A stretch of 55,429 nucleotides of DNA, from the NCBI RefSeq assembly GCF_000621845.1, contig NZ_JHXF01000024.1, forward strand, positions 1 to 55,429, in the 5' to 3' direction. How positions within the stretch are numbered: the first letter of the stretch is position 1; each line of letters starts with the position of its first letter. Of this stretch, positions 1 to 6,281 are shown in pieces. A program made the position numbers and the translations under genes. The notes beneath the pieces are model-generated. The model was not told the DNA's origin. It saw only the letters and a program-made list of their open reading frames with translations, and made no database searches. The DNA is from Ruminococcus flavefaciens MA2007 (GTDB lineage: Bacteria > Bacillota > Clostridia > Oscillospirales > Ruminococcaceae).

Positions 1-212
1 GGAATTGCAAGCAGCATATGTATGTGATCCGGACATGCTTCTGCTTCTATTATTTCTACTCCTTTTTGTTCACATAACCTTCTTAGTATCTTTCCTATAT
101 CAGTTTTTATCTGACTATAAATCACCATTCGTCTATACTTCGGTGCAAACACTATATGATACTTGCAATTCCACTTGGAATGTGCTAAACTATTTATATC
201 GTCTCGTTTCAT
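1..212 (-). mobile_element. tnpA: IS200/IS605-family transposase TnpA, N-terminal part (cut by window edge)
   Basis: The minus-strand frame starts at ATG 212 behind a strong AAGGAGGT site (219-226) and runs off the left edge after about 70 residues. It carries the Y1 transposase signature YHIVFAPKYRR near residue 18, then LCEQKGVEIIEA, and ends at DHIHML, which holds the HUH metal-binding histidines. The catalytic tyrosine would lie beyond the window. These enzymes move single-stranded circles using subterminal hairpins. A second, different copy sits at the opposite end of the window. Whether this copy is intact cannot be judged. Confidence 0.9.
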
Positions 213-218
213 GACGAT

Positions 219-277
219 ACCTCCTTTGTTATTTTCAGTTTGGTTGGCAGACCATTACCATTATAACATGGGAGGTT
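219..277 (-). promoter_or_regulatory. tnpA leader: -10 box, SD and upstream anti-SD
   Basis: On the minus strand a TATAAT-like -10 lies at 260-265 and the SD AAGGAGGT at 219-226. Just upstream of the -10, at 271-277, is AACCTCC, which can pair with the SD. A transcript from the element's own promoter would lack this segment, whereas read-through RNA would contain it and could hide the SD. No convincing -35 is seen. Confidence 0.55.
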
Positions 278-309
278 TTCTTTTTCTACTCATAGCTAAA
301 GCTTCTTTG

Positions 310-332
310 AACCCCTGGCAGAGCCAGGGGTT
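310..332 (-). repeat. IS200/IS605 left-end hairpin
   Basis: A perfect 9-bp inverted repeat (AACCCCTGG / CCAGGGGTT) with a 5-nt loop lies about 100 bp upstream of tnpA. This is the position and shape of the subterminal palindrome that TnpA recognises. A similar C-run/G-run hairpin lies in the same place upstream of the right-hand tnpA at 55104-55122. Confidence 0.7.
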
Positions 333-347
333 TTCGGAATACAATAA

Positions 348-370
348 AATCGGCACAAAAAGTGCCGATT
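348..370 (-). terminator. Rho-independent terminator after the YesL-like gene
   Basis: A 9-bp stem (AATCGGCAC / GTGCCGATT) with a 5-nt loop, followed on the minus strand by TTTTATTG. It sits directly downstream of the gene ending at 374 and closes the proC - SpoIIM-like - YesL-like run. Confidence 0.85.
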
Positions 371-373
371 ATT

Positions 374-1297
374 TTATGATATTCTTTTTCCTTTGCCCTT
401 TGAACGCTTTTCAATAGGCTTTTCCTTACCGCCCATGTCCTCGAAGATTCGCTCATCCTCATCGGGAGTATCGTCGATAAGCTCGGGGTTTATCTCTCCT
501 ATGCTTGTGTAATAAGGATTGATAACGTATTTCTGTATCACTGGATAGCTTATAAAGCAACTGAACAGACACAGGAATGCTGCTGGAAAGAACGGCAGCA
601 GGAGCATGAATACAGGGAATACAAAGAACAAGAACACACCCATAATCGCAAGTGTCAGCAATGAAACGATAAAGATGATGAAATTCTGCTTCAATGCTAC
701 AAATGCGAGGGCAAATGAGTTCTTTAACAGATTTTTCAGAGATAATGTTGTTGCTATCATCATCGGGAAAATGTAATAATTCATTATCAATATAACAACG
801 AACAAACTGAAAGCGATAACCATGGGTATGTACATTATCTTAGAGCCTGTCTGTATCGCGATAGCAGGATAGACCTGTAATGAAGAAAATGCCGACGCAA
901 GAATAAGACAGTCAATAAAGCCTACTATAGCGGCGTTTTTGAAGTTGTCCTTGAAAGCTCCCCAGAAATCTCGCCATATAAAGGTGTGCTTTTCAATAAC
1001 AAAGGCTTTTATTACCTTGGTCAATCCTGCTGTAGCAGGTCCGATGAATATTGCAAAAATTACCAACAAAACCACTGTGGATATTACAAAGCCGTTATAA
1101 TTGTTCTTGAATATTGCCAGTGCAAATAAAATCAGCAGAAATGGCAAGAAAAATAACATATAAATAAAATTCAGCGCCAGAAGCTTCCAGAATTTTCTGC
1201 CAAGTATATCAAAAAACAGTGCAGCTCCTTTCTTTTTAGGAGCGTTTTTGGCTATACCTGAGCCTGCGCTGACATAATCCTTGAAAAAAATGCCCAA
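374..1297 (-). CDS. YesL/DUF624-like integral membrane protein
   Basis: A 307-residue protein with a start segment resembling the YesL (DUF624) family: FFDILGRKFWKLLALN leading into the first membrane helix. About six hydrophobic helices follow, with an acidic then K/R-rich cytoplasmic tail (DDTPDEDERIFED, then KRSKGKGKR). The start is TTG at 1297, with GGAGG eight bases upstream; no ATG fits. YesL-type proteins often neighbour carbohydrate genes and their function is not established. Here it is last in a run with proC and a SpoIIM-like gene. Family placement is fairly secure; the role is unknown. Confidence 0.7.
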   Translation of the reverse strand: MGIFFKDYVSAGSGIAKNAPKKKGAALFFDILGRKFWKLLALNFIYMLFFLPFLLILFALAIFKNNYNGFVISTVVLLVIFAIFIGPATAGLTKVIKAFVIEKHTFIWRDFWGAFKDNFKNAAIVGFIDCLILASAFSSLQVYPAIAIQTGSKIMYIPMVIAFSLFVVILIMNYYIFPMMIATTLSLKNLLKNSFALAFVALKQNFIIFIVSLLTLAIMGVFLFFVFPVFMLLLPFFPAAFLCLFSCFISYPVIQKYVINPYYTSIGEINPELIDDTPDEDERIFEDMGGKEKPIEKRSKGKGKRIS

Positions 1298-1315
1298 TTA
1301 AAATTCCTCCGTTTT

Positions 1316-1903
1316 CTATCTGCTGAAAGAGCTGTAAAGATGTATGACAGCTCCGTCAGCCGCAGAAATTAGTATTGAAAATATAATAAGTACGATAAAT
1401 CTGAGACAATACAGCTTGAAGCTTACGCTGTTTTCACTTTCGTCATATCTGTTCATGCAAAAAGCAAGGATAGCCCTTGAATTACGGACGGATTCCCTTA
1501 CAGCTACAGCTGCAATAAAAGCTGCAGCAGAAGCTCTTGGCAAAAAGGTAAAAACAACAGGCAGCACAGCAGCTTTGCCGTAAATGACATACATCAGGGC
1601 TGCTGACACTCCTATACCTATCCCTCTGTACATGAGCAGAGCAAGTCCGCAGGCTCGTCCGAAAGCAAATAATCCTGCAAGATAGGCTGCGCCTAAAAAC
1701 AGAAGCAGCGATACAAGAGTATGGAGCGAATCCCTCCATGAAAAGGACTTTGTATAAAGCATCTGATTTATCCATACAGAAGCCGAAAGCCGACTTTTTC
1801 CTGCGATAAAAGCTCCTATCGCTATGCCAATGATAACGAATATCATGTAAAAAAGCAAGCTTGTCCCGTCTTTTTTATTGTTGAACGTACTTATTTGTTT
1901 CAT
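1316..1903 (-). CDS. SpoIIM-like membrane protein
   Basis: A 195-residue protein with about five hydrophobic segments. The middle (LAGLFAFGRACGLALLMYRG, then GIGIGVSAALMYVIYG and LPVVFTFLPR) follows the pattern of the stage II sporulation protein M family: G-rich helix, charged turn, G-rich helix, LP motif. In spore formers SpoIIM forms an engulfment complex with SpoIID and SpoIIP, but many SpoIIM-domain proteins are unrelated to sporulation. The start at 1903 was chosen over an ATG 18 bases upstream because AAAGGA lies nine bases before it. The gene lies 50 bp after proC and 18 bp before the YesL-like gene with no terminator between, so an operon is likely. It could also be an unrelated multispan protein. 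Confidence 0.5.
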   Translation of the reverse strand: MKQISTFNNKKDGTSLLFYMIFVIIGIAIGAFIAGKSRLSASVWINQMLYTKSFSWRDSLHTLVSLLLFLGAAYLAGLFAFGRACGLALLMYRGIGIGVSAALMYVIYGKAAVLPVVFTFLPRASAAAFIAAVAVRESVRNSRAILAFCMNRYDESENSVSFKLYCLRFIVLIIFSILISAADGAVIHLYSSFSR

Positions 1904-1953
1904 GCACATCATTCCTTTCACAGAAATATATGCGCATGATAATTATTTTAGAC

Positions 1954-2754
1954 TTATTTTGAAAGCTCGTATGCTCTCTTTGTACAGCTGTCGCAGCAAT
2001 TCTTTACTACGTCTGTAAGATTGCCCTCATACAGTCTGTCAAGACCTGCAAGAGTAGTTCCTCCCGGTGAAGATACCATTTTGATAAGCTCGTCAATAGT
2101 ATATCCCGAATCGGTTATCATCTTTGCAGAACCGATAAGGCTCTGAGTAAAGAGCTCCTCAGCTGCTGCCTTGTCGATGCCTACCAAATCTGCATAGTCG
2201 ATAAATCCCTTTGCAAAGAGGTAAATGAATGCAGGACTGCTGCCATTAATAGCGATTATCTCCTTCATCTTATCCTTTGAGATAACTGCTGCCTTGCCGC
2301 ATATCCTGAAGATGTTGATAACCACTTCAAACTCTTCATCGGTAACGCGCTCGTTTCTTGAAAGTGCAGAAGCACCTTCGCCTAAAAGGAGAGGTGTGTT
2401 CGGCATTACAAGAACTACCTTTGCGTCGGGAATAGTTTTCTTTGCAATAAATTCGTCGCCAATACCTGCGGCAATAGAGATTATAACAGTATCCTTTGTG
2501 GTATGAGCGGATATTGCCTCAAGTACTCCCTCGATTATCTGTGGCTTAACTGCGAGAAATACATATTTGCAGTTCTCCATTATCTCCTTTTCTGAAGAAC
2601 AGCCGCTTACTCCGTATTCAGCAAGAGCAGCAAGCTTTTCTGTACATGGATCAAATGCGAAAAGCTTTACCTCAGCTCCGAGAGTGCTTGTTGAGATTCC
2701 TTTCATTATTGCGGTGCCCATGTTTCCTGCACCGATAAAACCTATATTCATCAT
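1954..2754 (-). CDS. proC: Pyrroline-5-carboxylate reductase
   Basis: Makes L-proline from 1-pyrroline-5-carboxylate using NAD(P)H, the last step of proline synthesis. The 266 residues are normal family length. The N-terminal Rossmann motif IGFIGAGNMG occupies residues 4-13, VFLAVKPQ follows near 70, and the C-terminal dimer/active-site block ends with SSPGGTT near 229. AAGGAG lies eight bases before the start; two adjacent ATGs (2754, 2751) are possible. No proA or proB is present in the window. First gene of a likely three-gene operon with two membrane proteins. Confidence 0.95.
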   Translation of the reverse strand: MMNIGFIGAGNMGTAIMKGISTSTLGAEVKLFAFDPCTEKLAALAEYGVSGCSSEKEIMENCKYVFLAVKPQIIEGVLEAISAHTTKDTVIISIAAGIGDEFIAKKTIPDAKVVLVMPNTPLLLGEGASALSRNERVTDEEFEVVINIFRICGKAAVISKDKMKEIIAINGSSPAFIYLFAKGFIDYADLVGIDKAAAEELFTQSLIGSAKMITDSGYTIDELIKMVSSPGGTTLAGLDRLYEGNLTDVVKNCCDSCTKRAYELSK

Positions 2755-2787
2755 AGCTATAGCTCCTTATGTAATAATGCACTATTT

Positions 2788-2816
2788 ATTATACATCACT
2801 TTGTACAAAAAAGCAA
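2788..2816 (-). promoter_or_regulatory. proC promoter
   Basis: On the minus strand TTGCTT, 17 bp, TATAAT, placed about 35 bp upstream of the proC start. Confidence 0.7.
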
Positions 2817-2867
2817 GTGTATTTTTTGCGTTATTCAATGATTAGCGGCGTTTTTTTGCGGCATTTA

Positions 2868-2896
2868 TTGACTTTTTATAATTACAGTGCTAAAAT
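2868..2896 (+). promoter_or_regulatory. Promoter of the RHH-like / radical SAM pair
   Basis: TTGACT, exactly 17 bp, TAAAAT, about 30 bp upstream of the GGAGG and start of the 2927 gene. Confidence 0.7.
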
Positions 2897-2926
2897 TAGA
2901 TTATTCAGCTGGCGGAGGAAACAAAA

Positions 2927-3199
2927 ATGGACAGAAAGAAACCCAAAAACAACAAAATAACACGCTATTCCAATAGCGTTATCTATTATAAAAGTCTTTC
3001 ATGCAGGGCAAGTATTTACGAGGACAGGCTTATAACTGATTTTTGTAAAAAGAACAGGATATCTAAAAGTATCTTTCTTGCTTCTGCGGCTATGTATTGC
3101 ATAAACAACAATATAAGCGTAAAAGAACTGCTCAACAGTACTGCTACCTCCGAAAACTTTGATTTCAGAGACTATAAGGAAGATGAATATGAATTATGA
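2927..3199 (+). CDS. Small ribbon-helix-helix-like protein
   Basis: A 90-residue basic-to-acidic protein with a strong GGCGGAGG site. Residues about 24-65 read as a short strand (SCRASIYEDR) followed by two helices with the turn KKNRISKSIFLASA. This is the layout of a CopG/Arc-type ribbon-helix-helix DNA-binding fold. The C-terminal 25 residues are acidic. It overlaps the next gene by 11 nt, implying translational coupling to the radical SAM enzyme. No named family was recognised; DNA binding is an inference from pattern only. Confidence 0.55.
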   Translation: MDRKKPKNNKITRYSNSVIYYKSLSCRASIYEDRLITDFCKKNRISKSIFLASAAMYCINNNISVKELLNSTATSENFDFRDYKEDEYEL

Positions 3200-4076
3200 A
3201 TGCAAGCTGTGTCCGAGAGAATGCGGCGCTGACAGGACAAAGGAAAAAGGTTTCTGCGGTGCAGGAGATAAAGCTGTAGTCGCAAGAGCTTCTCTGCATA
3301 AGTGGGAGGAACCCTGTATTTCCTATAAAAACGGCGCAGGAACTGTTTTCTTTTCGGGTTGCAATCTTCACTGCTGTTTCTGTCAGAACAATAAGATAAG
3401 CAACGAGCTTTTCGGAAAAGAGATATCTGACGAAGAATTAGGAGATATTTTCCTGCGATTGCAGGACATGGGAGCAGATAACATAGACCTTGTTACTCCT
3501 ACGCATTTTGTTCCGAATATTATAAATGCTCTTGATATGGTAAAAAGCAAGCTGTCTGTACCTGTAGTCTACAACTGCGGCGGCTACGAATCAGTTGAGA
3601 CTCTAAAAATGCTCGACGGATATATTGATATCTATTTGCCCGATATGAAATACTTTTCCTCAGAAATATCTGCAAAGTACTCAAATGCTCCTGATTATTT
3701 TGAAAAAGCTTCAGCGGCAGTACTGGCTATGATAAAGCAGACAGGAGAGCTTAAATTCAACGACGAAGGCGGTCTTTTGAAAGGCACTGTAATACGTCAT
3801 ATGGTACTCCCCTCTCACAGACATGATTCCATGGAGATAATCAGGTGGATAGCTGAAAATACGGCTCCGAAAAATGTTCTTGTCAGCATAATGAACCAGT
3901 ATACTCCCTTTGAATTTATTTCCGACAAATATCCCGAGCTTAAACGCCGCGTTACGAAAATGGAATACAACAGCGTTGTAAATCTTGCGGCTGAGCTTGG
4001 TATCAACGGCTTTACCCAGCAAAAAAGCTCGGCTTCACAGGAATATGTGCCTGATTTTGACCTTTCGGGAATATAA
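3189..4076 (+). CDS. PflX-like radical SAM protein (PFL-activase-related)
   Basis: A 295-residue radical SAM protein of the group related to pyruvate formate-lyase activases (COG1313/PflX-like). The SAM iron-sulfur cluster ligands are Cys58, Cys62 and Cys65 in SGCNLHCCFCQN. Further cysteines at 5, 8, 12 and 23 (CKLCPREC, then GFC) are typical of this subgroup and may bind another metal site. The start at 3189 has AAGGA eight bases upstream; the longer frame from 3159 lacks a site. It overlaps the RHH-like gene by 11 nt. The substrate is not known for this branch and no glycyl-radical enzyme is adjacent. Confidence 0.85.
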   Translation: MNYECKLCPRECGADRTKEKGFCGAGDKAVVARASLHKWEEPCISYKNGAGTVFFSGCNLHCCFCQNNKISNELFGKEISDEELGDIFLRLQDMGADNIDLVTPTHFVPNIINALDMVKSKLSVPVVYNCGGYESVETLKMLDGYIDIYLPDMKYFSSEISAKYSNAPDYFEKASAAVLAMIKQTGELKFNDEGGLLKGTVIRHMVLPSHRHDSMEIIRWIAENTAPKNVLVSIMNQYTPFEFISDKYPELKRRVTKMEYNSVVNLAAELGINGFTQQKSSASQEYVPDFDLSGI

Positions 4077-4098
4077 AAAGCTCCAAAACGGAGCTTTT
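4076..4098 (+). terminator. Terminator after radical SAM gene
   Basis: A 9-bp stem (AAAAGCTCC / GGAGCTTTT) with a five-base loop, then a T-run. It begins at the last base of the stop codon. Confidence 0.85.
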
Positions 4099-4143
4099 TT
4101 AATTTTTGTGTCACAAATAGTGCTTCAAATGTGTTATATGTTA

Positions 4144-4155
4144 TGAAACGTTTCA
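4144..4155. promoter_or_regulatory. 12-bp palindrome in the sigma-factor leader
   Basis: TGAAACGTTTCA is a perfect inverted repeat 14 bp before the sigma factor start codon. It resembles a LacI-type operator with a central CG but is two bases short of a CcpA cre site. The binding protein is unknown. Confidence 0.4.
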
Positions 4156-4169
4156 ATCGAGGTGATAAA

Positions 4170-4676
4170 ATGACTTATGACGAATCTGAAAAGCTGAAAA
4201 AGCTCTATGAAATATACGAGCAGCCCATGTACCGAATAGCCTACGCTGTTCTGCATGACGTGGGACTTGCCGAGGACGCTGTCTCAGAGGCTTTTATTCG
4301 TATCATGCATAAAATCGCAAAACTCGGTGACTGTCACAGCGAAAAGACAAAGGCGTATATCGTTAAGGTCATAAAAAGCACTTCCATAAACATCTATCGC
4401 AGGAATAAGCGGCGGTACAGCGAGGAAATCCCCATTGACGATGCCTTGCAAGTCGCCGACAAAGCTCAGCAATATTCTGACAACGGCTCAATGAACGAGA
4501 TATTGGGCGTACTGAGCGAGACCGATAGAAAGATCGTCACTCTTCGATGTATCGAGGAACTGTCATGGAAGGAAGTTGCGGATAAATTATCCCTCACCGA
4601 AGCAAATGTAAGAAAACGCTTTGAACGTACGAAAAAGCGCTTAAAATCGAAAGGAGAGATCAACAATGAGAAATAA
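4170..4676 (+). CDS. ECF-type RNA polymerase sigma factor
   Basis: A 168-residue sigma-70 family protein. Region 2 runs from about residue 8 to 75, with the core-binding helix AEDAVSEAFIRIMHKI and a DNA-facing block INIYRRNKRR. Region 4 (about 108-160) contains ILGVLSETDRKIVTLRCIEE and the helix-turn-helix WKEVADKLSLTEANVRKR. ATG 4170 has GAGGTGAT at proper spacing; the upstream in-frame ATG at 4131 does not. The following membrane gene overlaps by 11 nt, the usual arrangement for a sigma factor and its anti-sigma. The regulon is unknown. Confidence 0.92.
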   Translation: MTYDESEKLKKLYEIYEQPMYRIAYAVLHDVGLAEDAVSEAFIRIMHKIAKLGDCHSEKTKAYIVKVIKSTSINIYRRNKRRYSEEIPIDDALQVADKAQQYSDNGSMNEILGVLSETDRKIVTLRCIEELSWKEVADKLSLTEANVRKRFERTKKRLKSKGEINNEK

Positions 4677-6207
4677 AGGTATACCTTCCAAAAAAGAATG
4701 GGACAAAATAGTTGATGAAGCCTTTTCATCAGACAAAAAGCATGATTTCTCCGTGAGGTATGAACTTCGCAGGGAGGACATACAGAAAGGAAATATTATG
4801 AAAAAGACAACAAATCATATCAAAAGGCGTTATATCAGTATGGTAGCAGCTGCGGCAGCCGTTGTTATAGGCGCTCCTATATCGATATATGCTATCTCAA
4901 GAGCAATTCCCACTTCGTCACCTATGGCGGAGGTAGAGAACGAGGAAGAGATAGCAACTCAGACAGTAATAACTCCCGAAGAACCTACAGAAGCCGAAGA
5001 TGAAACAAAAGGTGTACTCCAGCTTGAAAAGAACGGCGAATATCAGTATATCCTTAGATTTACCCCTACTGATGAAGAAGCAAACGACGAGCAGAACTAT
5101 GATGTTGAGTACACATTTCTGCCCGAGGGAACTTATCAGAGAGAACACGACTTCAAGTATGTTGTAGGAACAGGCGGAGGTATCACTCCTATTAAATACC
5201 GTGTATCAGCGGCTACACCTATGATTGAAAAAGTGGGCAGTATAGTAAAGCTTGACGATGTATCCAATGATGAAAAGACAGCTTATATATTCTACCGTCA
5301 GGAAAATATGTACTTAGGTGCAGAAGACACAAATTCATTCGGACGAGTTGTATGGATCCATTTCAAGGGAACAAACTTTATGCTTCAGCTGTACCTTACC
5401 GATGATATCTCAGACGATGACGTCCGCAGTGTTATTGACGGTGCTAAGCTTGTTCCGTCTGAGGAACAAGCAGCAGGTATATGGTTCAACAGAGAAGAAT
5501 CTACCGATACCAATAGCGTTCAGCCTGCAACAAGCGGAAAGAGTATTGACGACTTTACTGTAGTAAGCGTTGGCGATACAGTCAAGGAAGAGCGTGAAGA
5601 CGAAAATAATATCGAGATAACTGTTAATGACGCATGGGTTCAGGATAATTTCGACGGTATAACAACTGACGGCTGCGGCTGGGATGCGGATTACAGCGAA
5701 TTTCTTGGCGAAGACGGCAAGATATATGAAACCTATTACTACGGTACTGTCGGAGACGGTATAAATACTATTGATGAAATTACAGATACTGTAAAGACAC
5801 AAAAGAAAGTTATAGTTCTCGATTTGACATACAAAAACGTCGGGGACGAAGATATATTTGAGGATCGCGAAAACTGTAAGCTTGGCTGCAATATATTCCC
5901 AAGTCTGATCATAGCTCCCCAATGGGACTGCTACTGGCGTGTTAAAGCAAGCAATACAGATAAAATGCTTCTGAATCACAGCAAGCTTGCCTGCGAGGAC
6001 TTTTTATCACTTGAATCAGATAATAAATCAGGTAAAAACGCTATAAATATCCCAGCAGGCGGCGAAACTCATGTAAGGATATCGCTTGTCGCTGATGCAG
6101 ATGACCTTGATGATCTGTATGTAGACTATACAGGTCATGCGATGAATCATTCATACTATAAGAACTCGGAAAAATACCCGATATTACCTGTAAAGGATAT
6201 CAAATAA
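4666..6207 (+). CDS. Membrane anti-sigma-like protein with large extracellular domain
   Basis: A 513-residue single-span protein. Residues 1-55 are cytoplasmic and charged (SKKEWDKIVDEAFSSDKKHDF), 57-78 form one membrane helix, and about 80-513 are extracellular and acidic. Residues about 320-400 (IEITVNDAWV, then VIVLDLTYKNVGDE) look like a DUF4352-type immunoglobulin-like module. Overlap with the sigma gene suggests the N-terminus restrains that sigma factor. No zinc anti-sigma motif (HXXXCXXC) is present, so this is not a classical ZAS protein. A second good start exists in frame at 4798, with AAAGGA seven bases upstream; it would yield a form lacking the cytoplasmic 44 residues. Confidence 0.75.
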   Translation: MRNKGIPSKKEWDKIVDEAFSSDKKHDFSVRYELRREDIQKGNIMKKTTNHIKRRYISMVAAAAAVVIGAPISIYAISRAIPTSSPMAEVENEEEIATQTVITPEEPTEAEDETKGVLQLEKNGEYQYILRFTPTDEEANDEQNYDVEYTFLPEGTYQREHDFKYVVGTGGGITPIKYRVSAATPMIEKVGSIVKLDDVSNDEKTAYIFYRQENMYLGAEDTNSFGRVVWIHFKGTNFMLQLYLTDDISDDDVRSVIDGAKLVPSEEQAAGIWFNREESTDTNSVQPATSGKSIDDFTVVSVGDTVKEEREDENNIEITVNDAWVQDNFDGITTDGCGWDADYSEFLGEDGKIYETYYYGTVGDGINTIDEITDTVKTQKKVIVLDLTYKNVGDEDIFEDRENCKLGCNIFPSLIIAPQWDCYWRVKASNTDKMLLNHSKLACEDFLSLESDNKSGKNAINIPAGGETHVRISLVADADDLDDLYVDYTGHAMNHSYYKNSEKYPILPVKDIK

Positions 6208-6212
6208 TATCA

Positions 6213-6242
6213 AAAGGCGATACATCAGTGTGTATCGCCTTT
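6213..6242 (+). terminator. Terminator after anti-sigma gene
   Basis: A perfect 12-bp stem (AAAGGCGATACA / TGTATCGCCTTT) with a six-base loop, followed by TGTTTT. Its left half belongs to a 32-bp block repeated from inside the gene (see findings). Confidence 0.8.
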
Positions 6243-6251
6243 GTTTTACAA

Positions 6252-6277
6252 AAAAGCCGTCCGAATGGACGGCTTTT
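6252..6277. terminator. Terminator for glnN (bidirectional shape)
   Basis: An 11-bp stem (AAAAGCCGTCC / GGACGGCTTTT) around GAAT, lying between the convergent anti-sigma and glnN genes, with T-runs on both strands. Confidence 0.88.
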
Positions 6278-6281
6278 ATAA

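Noticed and set aside
4144..4155. CcpA cre site in the sigma-factor leader
   Set aside because: The palindrome is 12 bp and lacks two bases of the 14-bp cre pattern; kept only as an unnamed dyad.
5410..5979. Minus-strand frame opposite the anti-sigma gene
   Set aside because: No ribosome site or family match; the plus-strand protein is continuous and sensible.
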